NCBI RefSeq assembly: GCF_000422845.1 | Contig: NZ_AUGV01000003.1 | Location: 124,001-188,000, forward strand | DNA: 64,000 bases | Source: Oceanobacter kriegii DSM 6294 | Lineage (GTDB): Bacteria; Pseudomonadota; Gammaproteobacteria; Pseudomonadales; Oceanobacteraceae | Reading direction: 5' to 3' | Shown here: positions 46,532 to 55,895 of the stretch, piece after piece | Numbering within the stretch: the first letter of the stretch is position 1 | Layout of the letters: the number at the start of each line of letters is the position of its first letter | Translations under genes and position numbers: made by a program | Notes under the pieces: model-generated | Told to the model about the DNA's origin: nothing | Databases searched by the model: none | The model's input: the letters and a program-made list of their open reading frames with translations, nothing else

Positions 46532-48016
46532 ATGACTTCATTCAGCAAGGACTACTGGTTGACCCTGCAGGCCAACACCCGACTGCCCTCTCAGGCATGG
46601 ATTAACGGCCAGCATCACAGCGCCAGCGACGGTTCTTGCTACGACACCGTCAACCCGGCAACGGGCGAGTTGCTGACCCAAACCGCCGCCTGCAGCACAG
46701 CCGATGTTGATACCGCGGTACAAAACGCCCGGGCGACGTTTGAAAGTGGCGTCTGGGCCGAACTCCCCCCCGCTGAACGCAAAGCCATTATCCGCAAACT
46801 TGCCAGCCTGATGATGAAACACCGCGAGGAATTGTCACTGCTGGAGTCACTTAACGTCGGCAAGCCAGTGATGGATTGCTACAACCTGGATATTCCCGGT
46901 GCCGCCGGATGTTTTGAGTGGTATGCCGAATCCGTCGACAAACTGTACGGCGAGGTGGCCCCCACAGACCGCCATAACATTGCGACCATCACCCGCGAAG
47001 CCGTTGGCGTCGTCGCTGCGGTTATTCCATGGAATTTCCCATTGGATATCGCCGCCTGGAAGCTCGCGCCGGCCCTGATTGCAGGTAACTCTGTCGTACT
47101 CAAACCGGCAGAACAGTCGCCACTGACCGCGCTTAGACTGGCCGAACTGGCCAAGGAAGCGGGCTTGCCAGACGGTGTTCTGAACGTCGTCACAGGCCTT
47201 GGCGAAGTGGTTGGTCAGGCGCTGGGACGCCATATGGATGTTGACTGCCTGACCTTTACCGGATCAACAGCGGTGGGCAAATTGTTCATGGGGTATTCAG
47301 CAGAGTCGAACATGAAACAGGTATGGCCAGAGACCGGTGGCAAGAGCCCGAACCTGATCTTTGCAGACTGTGACCTTGAAGCGGCGGTAGAACACGCGGC
47401 GATGGGCATTTTCTTCAATCAGGGAGAAGTCTGCTCCGCCAATTCGCGCATTCTGGTCGAAAGCAGTGTGTACGATGCCTTTGTCGAGCGTTTTGTGGCC
47501 AAGGCAGAATCCATGGTCGTTGGCGATCCACTGCAGCCTGACACCGAAGTGGGTGCCCTGATAGACCACCAGCATGCAAGCCGCGTTCGGGGATTCATCG
47601 AACAGGCACAACAGCAAGGTGCAACACTGGCATGCGGTGGCACCGGCGCTGAAGATGATTGCCTGGTGCCACCAACGATCCTGACCAACGTCACCCCAGC
47701 CATGACGATTGCCACCGAAGAGGTCTTTGGTCCGGTTGCCGCCATCATGCGCTTCGAAACCGAAGCAGAAGCCATTCAGCTGGCGAACGACTCCATCTAT
47801 GGCCTCGCCGCGTCGGTCTGGACCAATAACATCAATTGCGCCTATCGGGTTGCCGGCAAATTACGAGCCGGAACAGTCTCCATCAACGCCATGGACGCCA
47901 TTGATTACAGCGTACCGTTTGGAGGCTACAAACAGTCCGGTTTTGGCCGCGACCTGTCACTGCATGCCTTCGACAAGTTCACCCAGCTTAAAACCACCTG
48001 GCTGAAGCTTCGTTAA
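46532..48016 (+). CDS. Aldehyde dehydrogenase (PuuC/aminoaldehyde type)
   Basis: NAD(P)-dependent dehydrogenase of 494 residues. The N-terminal FSKDYWLTLQAN resembles gamma-glutamyl-aminobutyraldehyde dehydrogenases. The catalytic Cys is in NQGEVCSANSR (about residue 300), the general-base Glu in PETGGKSPN, and the cofactor Gly motif is FTGSTAVGK. It would oxidise the aldehyde made by the aminotransferase or GMC enzyme. ATG 46532 is preferred over an in-frame TTG at 46520. Confidence 0.9.
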   Translation: MTSFSKDYWLTLQANTRLPSQAWINGQHHSASDGSCYDTVNPATGELLTQTAACSTADVDTAVQNARATFESGVWAELPPAERKAIIRKLASLMMKHREELSLLESLNVGKPVMDCYNLDIPGAAGCFEWYAESVDKLYGEVAPTDRHNIATITREAVGVVAAVIPWNFPLDIAAWKLAPALIAGNSVVLKPAEQSPLTALRLAELAKEAGLPDGVLNVVTGLGEVVGQALGRHMDVDCLTFTGSTAVGKLFMGYSAESNMKQVWPETGGKSPNLIFADCDLEAAVEHAAMGIFFNQGEVCSANSRILVESSVYDAFVERFVAKAESMVVGDPLQPDTEVGALIDHQHASRVRGFIEQAQQQGATLACGGTGAEDDCLVPPTILTNVTPAMTIATEEVFGPVAAIMRFETEAEAIQLANDSIYGLAASVWTNNINCAYRVAGKLRAGTVSINAMDAIDYSVPFGGYKQSGFGRDLSLHAFDKFTQLKTTWLKLR

Positions 48017-48039
48017 AAGCCAAATCGATCAACGTTGTA

Positions 48040-48064
48040 CCAGACCAGCGCTCTGCTGGTCTGG
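48040..48064. other. Perfect hairpin between aldehyde dehydrogenase and chrA
   Basis: CCAGACCAGC (48040-48049) and GCTGGTCTGG (48055-48064) form a 10-bp stem in the 59-bp gap between convergent genes. No T-run is visible; it may still serve as a transcript end. Confidence 0.5.
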
Positions 48065-48075
48065 CGCTGTTACAG

Positions 48076-49269
48076 CTACAGCCCAATTACCACACCACCC
48101 AGCGCTCCAACAATCACCACCATCCACGATGGCGCTTTCCAGCTGGTCAGCAGCACAAAACACAGCAGTGCCAATACCAACTCGGCCGAAGACGTTACCG
48201 CACTGGTAAACACTGGCTGATACAGCGCCGCGCCCAAAACACCCACCACAGCTGCATTGGCACCGGCCATGGCCGCCCGAATGCCAGTGCGTTGCCCCAG
48301 CGCCGCCCAGAACGGCAGCACACCAATCAAGAGCAGAAAGCCCGGCAGAAACACGGCGATCAGCGCAATGCCAGCCAGCGTCAGTACGTCTGCGGTAGAA
48401 CCGCCAAGAGACTGTGCCCATTCCGCACCGAGGAAGCCTGCGAAGGTAAACACCGGCCCCGGCATCGCCTGGGTAGCACCGTAACCGGCCAGAAAATCAT
48501 CGGCGGCTACACGGCCCAGCTGCACGGTTTCAGCATCCAACAATGGCAACACAACGTGGCCACCGCCAAACACCAGCGCACCGGCACGGTAGAAGCTGTC
48601 GAACGCCTGTAAAACCGGTTGGGAAGAGCCGGAAGCCAGCAGCGGAAGGATCAAAAGCAGCGCAGCAAATAACAGCAGAGCAAACAGAGCAACGGGGCGG
48701 GAAATCGCAATCGACAGGCTGGCGCCGTTACCGGAGACAGCGTTTTTACACAGCCACCAGCCGCCAATCGCGCCCACAGCAATGGCCGCCAACTGGCCTC
48801 CAATACCGCCCATCAGCAAGACAAAGGCCACCGCGATGACTGCCAACGACGCCCGCTGACGATCCGGACAGAGGCTTTTGGCCATTCCCAGTACTGCGTG
48901 AGCCACAATCGCTACCGCAACGACTTTCAGGCCATGCAACAGGCTGATTAACAGTGGCGACTCAGTTACCTGTGCCCACCCCGCCAGCAACACCAGAGCA
49001 ATCGCCGACGGCAAGGTAAAGGCCAACCAGGCCGCCAGTGCTCCGGCAAAACCACCGCGCATCAGGCCCAGGCCAAAACCGACCTGCGAGCTGGCTGGGC
49101 CGGGTAAGAACTGACACAAGGTCACCAGATCGGCATAGGCCTGATCCGACAACCAGCGGCGTTTTTCTACAAATTCGGTTCGAAAATAACCAAGGTGAGC
49201 CACCGGGCCACCAAACGACGTAAGGCCAAGCACCCAGAAGGCTTTGAAGACTTCCAACACGGTTTTCAT
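48076..49269 (-). CDS. chrA: Chromate transporter ChrA
   Basis: Inner-membrane efflux protein of the CHR family, long form with two homologous halves. The halves are marked by FGGPVAHLGYF near residue 20 and FGGGHVVLPLL near residue 225, each followed by GP-rich segments. About ten membrane helices. ATG 49269 (398 aa) has a purine-rich site upstream; the frame is open to 49311. Chromate export is the known family role; the anion carried here is not proven. Confidence 0.9.
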   Translation of the reverse strand: MKTVLEVFKAFWVLGLTSFGGPVAHLGYFRTEFVEKRRWLSDQAYADLVTLCQFLPGPASSQVGFGLGLMRGGFAGALAAWLAFTLPSAIALVLLAGWAQVTESPLLISLLHGLKVVAVAIVAHAVLGMAKSLCPDRQRASLAVIAVAFVLLMGGIGGQLAAIAVGAIGGWWLCKNAVSGNGASLSIAISRPVALFALLLFAALLLILPLLASGSSQPVLQAFDSFYRAGALVFGGGHVVLPLLDAETVQLGRVAADDFLAGYGATQAMPGPVFTFAGFLGAEWAQSLGGSTADVLTLAGIALIAVFLPGFLLLIGVLPFWAALGQRTGIRAAMAGANAAVVGVLGAALYQPVFTSAVTSSAELVLALLCFVLLTSWKAPSWMVVIVGALGGVVIGL

Positions 49270-49394
49270 GATCGTTATCCGTTTTATTATCAGCTGACAT
49301 TCTGCGGCCACGATTGTACGGCGTGTGATCAGGAAGGCCAGCCTGCGGCTGGGGTGGCGGGTGTCGGATGTCGGACGCCAGACGCCCGACTAAC

Positions 49395-50465
49395 TCACCA
49401 CGGCAGTGGTTCGGCCACCTCGGCCCAACGGTTCTGGCTGTGGATATGATCCAGCGCGTCGCCCAACACCTCGCATTGGCCAAGCACTTTTCGCCAGCGT
49501 TGAATGCGCGGTTCGTTGTCGAAGTCGTAGAAGTCTTCCAGATCGGGGATATGGCCGCCGGGCAAGGTCGCGGCAAATTCCCACGACGGCGCAATGATGA
49601 TGGTCTTGCGGTAGTGCTCCCGCGATACCGTGCGCCAGCGCAGCTTTTTATCAAACCAACCGCCTTTCGGGGCTTTGGCAAAATAGTGCGGATACAGCAC
49701 AAAGCCGTCGTCCGGTAGCACCGGCAAGTCGAACTGGTAGTCGGTAATGCCGCCGTCGCGGTAGGTGCCCTGCGGTGCGCCATGAATGTCGCGAATGCCG
49801 GAAATCACCAGCGGAATTGCGCCAGTGGCCAGAATCGCCTTGTGCAGGTTGTCGGCCGTCAGCGCCACTTGCTGGGCAGGCAGGTGCGGGAAATGGTCAA
49901 TCGGCGGTTTGTCCGGGTGATGAAACAACACCCGGTCCACCCACGGCCGCATGGCGCTGCGCGATACCAGGTTGGCCCCAATCGCACCGATCCAGCCTGC
50001 GGTTTGCAGCCACTTGGTGTCGCTGCCGGTAAGGCCACGGCAGCGCGCCGCCATGGTGTTGTAGCGCATCACCGGGTGATTAAGGATTTCTTCCAGGCCG
50101 TGGTCACCCAACAAAATGTCCAGCATGCGGCGGCATTCCGCCGCCACTTCCCCCGGCGTCGGTTTGGCCGAATAGCGCTGCTCAACATAGGCATCCAGTA
50201 AGCGGGCATGCGCCGCCAGCGCGTCGTTCTGGGCGTAACACGCCATGCGCCAGCCACCGGCCGAGGTGCCCAGCAGGTGCAGCGGCTCACGACGGTCGGC
50301 AAACCATTCGCTCAGCAGGTATTTGTCCATCGCCGCCAGCGACAACCACTTGGGGCCACCGGATGCGCCCAGAATCATCTTGATATCGTCAGGCTTGAGA
50401 CCGTGTTCACGGATGTGCTGCAACGCATCTTTGCCAGCGAATATTTTGAGGGGCAGATTGGCCAT
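49395..50465 (-). CDS. Patatin-like phospholipase
   Basis: A 356-residue serine lipase of the patatin fold. The oxyanion-hole glycine region is GASGGPKW (about residues 33-40), the nucleophile is in GTSAGG (about 66-71), and the Asp of the dyad is in the DGG motif YRDGGITDYQF. There is no signal peptide, so a cytosolic phospholipase is inferred. It lies alone between chrA and folA, all on the minus strand. Confidence 0.85.
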   Translation of the reverse strand: MANLPLKIFAGKDALQHIREHGLKPDDIKMILGASGGPKWLSLAAMDKYLLSEWFADRREPLHLLGTSAGGWRMACYAQNDALAAHARLLDAYVEQRYSAKPTPGEVAAECRRMLDILLGDHGLEEILNHPVMRYNTMAARCRGLTGSDTKWLQTAGWIGAIGANLVSRSAMRPWVDRVLFHHPDKPPIDHFPHLPAQQVALTADNLHKAILATGAIPLVISGIRDIHGAPQGTYRDGGITDYQFDLPVLPDDGFVLYPHYFAKAPKGGWFDKKLRWRTVSREHYRKTIIIAPSWEFAATLPGGHIPDLEDFYDFDNEPRIQRWRKVLGQCEVLGDALDHIHSQNRWAEVAEPLPW

Positions 50466-50538
50466 AAGGGTAACCGTGGGGAGAAAGCTAAACCGTTGGG
50501 GAATGTGCGTCAGGCTAACGCCACTCGGGCACAGATGC

Positions 50539-50579
50539 GATGACCCATGCTGACAAACACTGTTGCCATGTGGGTCATC
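50539..50579. other. Hairpin between folA and patatin gene
   Basis: GATGACCCA (50539-50547) and TGGGTCATC (50571-50579) form a 9-bp stem with a 23-nt loop downstream of folA on its strand. It might end or stabilise the folA transcript. Confidence 0.35.
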
Positions 50580-50609
50580 AAGCCATTGCTGCGCGCGGGT
50601 GCCGTTGCC

Positions 50610-51119
50610 TCAGTCGCGAATGCGTTCGTAGGTTACAAAGCTGTACGGGTACGGGTTTTTCTCGCACGGCGCGTGGGATTCACGCTCGGTCTGACGCCAC
50701 TGGCTGGCATCGAACTCAGGGAAGAAGGCATCGCCTTCAATCTCGGCGTCCACTTCGGTGATGTACATGCGATCCACCAATGGCAGCACCTGACGGTAAA
50801 TTTCAGCACCGCCAATAATCATGGCTTCTTCGACATCGGCCTGCACGGTCAAACGGGCTGCCTGCTCGATGGCTTCTTCCAGACTGGCCACCACAGCAAC
50901 GCCTTCGGCTTCGAAGTCGCTGTTGCGGGTAATCACGATGTTAGGACGGCCCGGCAGTGGGCGGCCGATGCTCTCGAAGGTCTTGCGGCCCATCACAATC
51001 GGCTTGCTCATGGTGGTGTTTTTGAAAAACTTCAGATCACCCGGCAGGTGCCATGGCAGCTGGTTGTTGATTCCAATGGTGTGGTTGCGCGACATGGCGA
51101 CGATCAGGGCAAGTTTCAT
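50610..51119 (-). CDS. folA: Dihydrofolate reductase FolA
   Basis: Reduces dihydrofolate to tetrahydrofolate with NADPH; trimethoprim target. The 169-residue protein has the start LALIVAMSRNHTIGINNQLPWHLPGDL in parts, with the substrate-binding Trp and the catalytic acid (Asp) in WHLPGDL, then GRKTFESIGRPLPGR. thyA, whose product FolA recycles, lies 2 kb away on the same strand but is separated by the GGDEF-EAL gene. Confidence 0.95.
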   Translation of the reverse strand: MKLALIVAMSRNHTIGINNQLPWHLPGDLKFFKNTTMSKPIVMGRKTFESIGRPLPGRPNIVITRNSDFEAEGVAVVASLEEAIEQAARLTVQADVEEAMIIGGAEIYRQVLPLVDRMYITEVDAEIEGDAFFPEFDASQWRQTERESHAPCEKNPYPYSFVTYERIRD

Positions 51120-51206
51120 AGTGCGAGCATCATGAGCTGGGAAACACCGGATGATAACCGTCAGCGGCGCAATGCTCCAGAAACCCGGAGCTTGCTCGCC
51201 CTCGGC

Positions 51207-52937
51207 TCAGCCACACTGGCTAACCAGCTCCGGAATGTCACCGGCAAACACCGGTTTGGCAAAGAAGTAACCCTGATACTGGTCGCAGCCAAAAGACGCC
51301 AGCGCGTCCAGAATGTCCTGGCTTTCAACCCCTTCTGCTACCACTTTAAGGCCCAGATTGTGGGCCAGAGCGATGATGGAGTTGGCAATCGCAGCGTCGT
51401 TTTTGTCATCGACGATGTCCTTGACGAAGCTGCGATCGATCTTGAGAAAATCAATCGGCAGGTCTTTCAGGTACGACAACGACGAGTAACCGGTGCCGAA
51501 GTCATCAATGGCCACCTTGACCCCCAGCGAGCGCATTTCGCTGAGCATCGAGGCCCCTTGCTCGAGGTTGTACATCAGGGTACTTTCGGTCACTTCCAGC
51601 GTCAGGTTTTCCGGCGGCAAGCCGGTGTCGTACAGCGCCTGCTGGATACGCTCACCCAGATCACGCTGACGGAACTGACGGGGCGACAGGTTCACCGAAA
51701 TTTTACTGGCGTTGCCCACCAGACCGTCATCCAGCCATTGCTTGTATTGCTGACAGGCGCTGCGCAGCACCCATTCGCCAAACGGCTCGATCAGGCCGGT
51801 GTCTTCCAGTACCGGAATAAACACATTGGGCGCCACCATACCGAGTGCCGGATGCTCCCAACGCAGCAGCACCTCCACGCCAACAAACTGCTGCCCACAC
51901 ACGGACACTTGTGGCTGATAGGCCAGCCTGAGTTCGTCGCGCTCCATGGCATGGTGCAACGCGGCTTCCAACCCAACCCGAATCTTGTCCATCGGTGCCG
52001 ACTGCTGGGTAAACACCTGACAGGCATTGCGGCCATCGCTTTTGGCCTGATGCAGCGCCAGCTCGGTACGGCGAACCATTTGCGCCGGGTCGTAGCTGGC
52101 TTCGCTGGAAATATCGATGCCGACGCTGATGGTGACAAAAATTTCGTGATCGCCGATTTTGAACGGCGCTCGCAACGCTTCCGACAGCTTGCTGGCGACC
52201 GACGTCAGTACCGCGATATTACGTACCGCGTCGAGAATCACGGCAAAGCTGTTGCCACCCAGACGGGCGACGGTGTCCGAACGGCGCAGCTTGTCTTTCA
52301 AACGAGCCGAGCAGGCTTGCAGCAGTTCGTCGCCCAAGGCATGGCCGTAGATGTCGTTCACCACCCGAAATCGGTCGATATCGATAAACAGCAGGCCAAC
52401 GTCGGTGCCATTACGGCGTGCACCCATCAGGCTCTGTTCCAGTCGATCCTGAAACAGCACCCGATTGGCAAGGCCGGTCAGCGGGTCAAAATGGGATAAC
52501 TGACGCAGCCGCAATTCGTGCTCCATACGGGCAATGGCACGGTCGACCAGCCGATCCAGCTCCTGCTGCGGCGTCCGTTGCAACGGGAACACTTCCTGCA
52601 CGCCCAGGGCAATCAGCCGTTGTTCGTTCAGCATATCGACCAGCGCCACCATCAAGGGGGCTGACGGTAGTTTCAGGCGGATCTTTTCCACCAGCGTCAC
52701 CAGCGCATCGTCGCATTGGCTGGCGATCAGGCACACCACTTCCTCCGGCTGCCGCCAGCGGTCGCAGATTTGCTCCATCTGCAGCATGGGCTCCTGGGCA
52801 ATACTGCTGTTTACCCTCGGTTTCAGCTCGGATACCGGGAACACCAGCAACGTCGTGCAATGTGGATACGGCGCGCTTGAATCCATAACTCTCGGCTTCA
52901 GATACATCATCCAATGATTATAGACAGCGGTTTGCAT
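51207..52937 (-). CDS. Cyclic di-GMP phosphodiesterase with degenerate GGDEF and EAL domains
   Basis: A protein of up to 576 residues: an N-terminal region to about 145 resembling a divergent receiver domain, a GGDEF domain (about 150-310) and an EAL domain (about 320-570). The GGDEF motif reads GGNSF, so cyclase activity is unlikely. The EAL motif reads EVL, a variant seen in active enzymes, and the other catalytic parts (VNLSP, EVTES, DDFGTGYSSL, KIDRSF, AEGVE) are intact. It is probably a c-di-GMP hydrolase. No membrane segment. The start is unsure; internal Met codons at about residues 11 and 18 are alternatives. Confidence 0.88.
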   Translation of the reverse strand: MQTAVYNHWMMYLKPRVMDSSAPYPHCTTLLVFPVSELKPRVNSSIAQEPMLQMEQICDRWRQPEEVVCLIASQCDDALVTLVEKIRLKLPSAPLMVALVDMLNEQRLIALGVQEVFPLQRTPQQELDRLVDRAIARMEHELRLRQLSHFDPLTGLANRVLFQDRLEQSLMGARRNGTDVGLLFIDIDRFRVVNDIYGHALGDELLQACSARLKDKLRRSDTVARLGGNSFAVILDAVRNIAVLTSVASKLSEALRAPFKIGDHEIFVTISVGIDISSEASYDPAQMVRRTELALHQAKSDGRNACQVFTQQSAPMDKIRVGLEAALHHAMERDELRLAYQPQVSVCGQQFVGVEVLLRWEHPALGMVAPNVFIPVLEDTGLIEPFGEWVLRSACQQYKQWLDDGLVGNASKISVNLSPRQFRQRDLGERIQQALYDTGLPPENLTLEVTESTLMYNLEQGASMLSEMRSLGVKVAIDDFGTGYSSLSYLKDLPIDFLKIDRSFVKDIVDDKNDAAIANSIIALAHNLGLKVVAEGVESQDILDALASFGCDQYQGYFFAKPVFAGDIPELVSQCG

Positions 52938-53068
52938 TTCACCGGACGGCCATGAAAATTATCAGCAAGAGTCAGTTCAGTCGCTCAGATACGACCGTTT
53001 GGGCCAGCCGCTCCACAAACACCACAAAACACGCGCCTCTAAACAACGCCTACTGAAAACGCCAGACA

Positions 53069-53095
53069 CAAAAAAGCCCTGCAGTGCAGGGCTTT
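53069..53095 (-). terminator. Terminator of thyA
   Basis: AGCCCTGCAGTGCAGGGCT (53075-53093) is a perfect palindrome-type stem; on the minus strand it is followed by a run of six T. It ends the lgt-thyA transcript. Confidence 0.85.
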
Positions 53096-53124
53096 GATGA
53101 CGATACAGTGCCAAGGCCAGCAGA

Positions 53125-53919
53125 TCAGATGGCGACGGGCGCCTTGATGTGCGGGTGGCTCTGGTAGCCTTCGATTTCGAAGTCTTCAAAGCGGTAGTCG
53201 AAGATGCTTTCCGGCTTGCGCTTGATCACCAGCTTCGGCAACGGCAGCGGCTCGCGCGACAGCTGTTCATCGGTTTGCTCAAGGTGGTTGGCGTACAGGT
53301 GAACATCGCCACCGGTCCAGACAAAGTCACCCACTTGCAGATCACACTGCTGCGCCATCATGTGCACCAACAAGGCGTAGCTGGCAATGTTGAACGGCAC
53401 ACCGAGGAAGATATCAGCACTGCGCTGATACAGCTGACAGGACAGCTTGCCGTCAGCAACGTAGAACTGGAAAAACGCGTGGCACGGTGGCAACGCCATG
53501 TTCTGGATTTCACCCACGTTCCAGGCGCTGACGATCAGGCGACGGGAGTCCGGGTTGTTTTTGATCTGCTCTACCAACTGGGTAATCTGGTCAACGTGTT
53601 CGCCGCTGGCGGTTGGCCAGGAGCGCCACTGGGAGCCGTACACCGGGCCCAGGTTGCCTTCTTCGTCAGCCCACTCATCCCAGATGGAGACGCCGTTTTC
53701 CTTCAGGTAGGAGATATTGGTATCGCCACTGAGGAACCACAACAGTTCGTGGATGATGGAACGCAGGTGCAGCTTTTTGGTAGTGACCAGTGGGAAACCT
53801 TCGCTGAGGTCAAAGCGCATCTGGTAACCAAAACAGCTGTAGGTACCTGTGCCTGTGCGGTCTTCCTTGAAAACACCGTTTTCGCGTACATGACGCATCA
53901 GATCCAAGTACTGTTTCAT
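53125..53919 (-). CDS. thyA: Thymidylate synthase ThyA
   Basis: Converts dUMP to dTMP using methylene-tetrahydrofolate. The 264-residue protein has the catalytic Cys in [12 protein letters not shown] (about residue 146), the RRLIVSAWN arginine loop and DVHLYANH near the C-terminus. The length equals E. coli ThyA. It follows lgt after 41 bp on the same strand, the usual lgt-thyA pairing. Confidence 0.97.
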   Translation of the reverse strand: MKQYLDLMRHVRENGVFKEDRTGTGTYSCFGYQMRFDLSEGFPLVTTKKLHLRSIIHELLWFLSGDTNISYLKENGVSIWDEWADEEGNLGPVYGSQWRSWPTASGEHVDQITQLVEQIKNNPDSRRLIVSAWNVGEIQNMALPPCHAFFQFYVADGKLSCQLYQRSADIFLGVPFNIASYALLVHMMAQQCDLQVGDFVWTGGDVHLYANHLEQTDEQLSREPLPLPKLVIKRKPESIFDYRFEDFEIEGYQSHPHIKAPVAI

Positions 53920-53960
53920 AACCTACCTTCAAAAATCGTAATCAAAATCCGCTCCGGCGT

Positions 53961-54776
53961 TTAACGCTGGACGCTGTGGGGGGCCATTTTATTGCGCTGA
54001 TAGGCAAACACCAGCAATATCAGTCCGGCAAGGATCATCGGGAAGCTCAACAGCTGCCCGCGGGTCAGCCAGCCGAACAGGTCAAAGCCAATCTGGGCGT
54101 CCGGTTCGCGGAAGAATTCGGCGAACGAACGCAGGATGCCATAGCCCATCAGGAACGCCGCACCCACGGCCATGCGCGGCCGTGGCTTGCTGGAGTAATA
54201 CCACAGCACCACAAACAACAGCAGCCCTTCCAGCCCCGCCTGATACAGCTGCGACGGGTGACGCGGCAAGTCGTCAGCACGTGGAAACACCATCGCCCAA
54301 GGCACCACCGCCGGGTCGGCCACGCGGCCCCACAGTTCACCGCCAATAAAGTTGCCAATACGGCCGAACATCAGCCCCACCGGCACCAGCGGCGCAACAA
54401 AATCACCAATATCGAAGAAGTTCTGTTTGTATTTCCGCGCGAACCAGAGCATGGCCATCAGTACGCCCAGCAGCCCGCCATGGAACGACATACCGCCTTC
54501 CCAAACCCGGAATAACCACAGCGGGTCTTGCAGGAACTGGCCGAAATTATAAAACAGCACATAGCCCATGCGGCCGCCCAGAATGACCCCCATGGCACCG
54601 TAGAACACCAGGTCCGAGACCATCTGGTCGGTCCAGCCGGAGTTGGGCTTGCGGGCACGATAGGTCGCCAGTGCGTAGGCGGTACCAAACGCCAGCAAAT
54701 ACATCAGGCCATACCAGTGCACTTGTAATGGGCCGAGGGATATAGCGACCGGGTCAATCTGAGGATAGGTCAACAT
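53961..54776 (-). CDS. lgt: Prolipoprotein diacylglyceryl transferase Lgt
   Basis: Inner-membrane enzyme adding diacylglycerol to the lipobox Cys of prolipoproteins. The 271-residue protein has about seven membrane segments, an [11 protein letters not shown] start region, the MSFHGGLLG His motif and the Lgt signature [14 protein letters not shown] near residue 142. Upstream of thyA. A 49-bp palindromic relative of the dispersed repeat lies 26 bp upstream of its ATG and could fold in the leader. Confidence 0.96.
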   Translation of the reverse strand: MLTYPQIDPVAISLGPLQVHWYGLMYLLAFGTAYALATYRARKPNSGWTDQMVSDLVFYGAMGVILGGRMGYVLFYNFGQFLQDPLWLFRVWEGGMSFHGGLLGVLMAMLWFARKYKQNFFDIGDFVAPLVPVGLMFGRIGNFIGGELWGRVADPAVVPWAMVFPRADDLPRHPSQLYQAGLEGLLLFVVLWYYSSKPRPRMAVGAAFLMGYGILRSFAEFFREPDAQIGFDLFGWLTRGQLLSFPMILAGLILLVFAYQRNKMAPHSVQR

Positions 54777-54802
54777 GCAGACTTCCTTGCGTAATCTTCA
54801 GA

Positions 54803-54851
54803 GGGGCATCTATTTAATCCTGCGCTAGCTCTGGATTAAGCAGATATCCCC
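54803..54851. repeat. Palindromic mini-element made of two repeat ends
   Basis: GGGGCATCTATTTAATCC and GGATTAAGCAGATATCCCC, the same TIR as in the 265-bp repeats, lie head to head with only 12 bp between (containing GCTAGC). It looks like an internally deleted copy. It sits just upstream of lgt. Confidence 0.7.
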
Positions 54852-55038
54852 TTCACCTTAAAACGACGAGGTCTGACCGTCGCCGTCTGGATTAATTCAT
54901 TCGAGCCCCCTGAATCACCCCATGCTCACGCAGGGTTATTCAGAAGGTCCTGATATTGGCGGCTACCATAGCACGCCCGTTCGACAGCCATATGACGCTG
55001 CACCCGACATTGCCAATGCCGTTCAAATAAAACGGCCG

Positions 55039-55827
55039 TCAGAAAAACAGGAACTTGATGCCCACCAGCAGCAATAACAACGCAAAGCCGCGTTTGAGCT
55101 TTTTCTGGTCCAGTGAATGGGCCAATCGCGCACCCACCTTGGCAAACGGCACACTGGTTACAACGATGCCAGCCACCGCAGGCCAGTACACATAGCCACT
55201 GCTCCAGGCCGGCAAACCCGACGCCTGCCAACCAGAGACGATGTAGGTCAGCGCCCCGGTAACGGCAATGGGCAAACCACATCCTGCTGATGCCGCCACG
55301 GCACTGCGCATCTGAAACGACCGCCAGGTCAGGTACGGCACCGCAAAGATGCCGCCACCAATGCCAAACCAGGACGATCCAAAACCAATCACAGCGCCTG
55401 CCCCCACCAGTTCCTTGCTGCCCGGTGCCTTGCCGGTGGATTTCGGTTGCAGGCCAAAAAACATCTGGATACTGACCAGCACCATAAAACTGCCGATCAG
55501 CAGCAACAGCACATCACCGGGGATCTTGACGCTGACCAACACCCCCACAGCCGTCCCCAATACGATACCCGCCGCCATCAACTTCACCACCGGCCATTGA
55601 ATCGCCCCCAGCAAATGGTGGGAACGAATGGAGCTGAGCGAGGTAAACACAATGGTCGCCAGCGAGGTCGCCACCGCAATATGAGGGGCAATATCCGGAG
55701 CCACACCCTGAGCCGCCAGCCCGAACAACACCGCCGGAACAATCACGGTGCCGCCACCAATGCCAAACAGGCCCGCCAGCGTGCCAGCCACCGCGCCTAC
55801 CAACAGATACATAATCAATGAGGTCAC
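55039..55827 (-). CDS. TauE/SafE family permease
   Basis: A 262-residue membrane protein with about eight helices and the two repeated Gly-rich motifs GLFGIGGGTVIVPAVL near residue 20 and SSWFGIGGGIFAVPYL near residue 150. This is the DUF81/TauE sulfite exporter family; members move sulfite, sulfoacetate or other small anions. It uses GTG 55827, with AGGAGG upstream at good spacing. No sulfur gene is adjacent, so the substrate is open. Confidence 0.88.
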   Translation of the reverse strand: MTSLIMYLLVGAVAGTLAGLFGIGGGTVIVPAVLFGLAAQGVAPDIAPHIAVATSLATIVFTSLSSIRSHHLLGAIQWPVVKLMAAGIVLGTAVGVLVSVKIPGDVLLLLIGSFMVLVSIQMFFGLQPKSTGKAPGSKELVGAGAVIGFGSSWFGIGGGIFAVPYLTWRSFQMRSAVAASAGCGLPIAVTGALTYIVSGWQASGLPAWSSGYVYWPAVAGIVVTSVPFAKVGARLAHSLDQKKLKRGFALLLLLVGIKFLFF

Positions 55828-55895
55828 AACGCCCCTCCTGTCACCGTTGTCCGTTTACAACCACGTCACCCAGCCAGCCGTCATGGTAGGCAAAA

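Noticed and set aside
50547-52499. 650-codon open frame antisense to folA and the GGDEF-EAL gene
   Set aside because: It covers two genes with clear catalytic motifs on the minus strand; no motif or start signal of its own.
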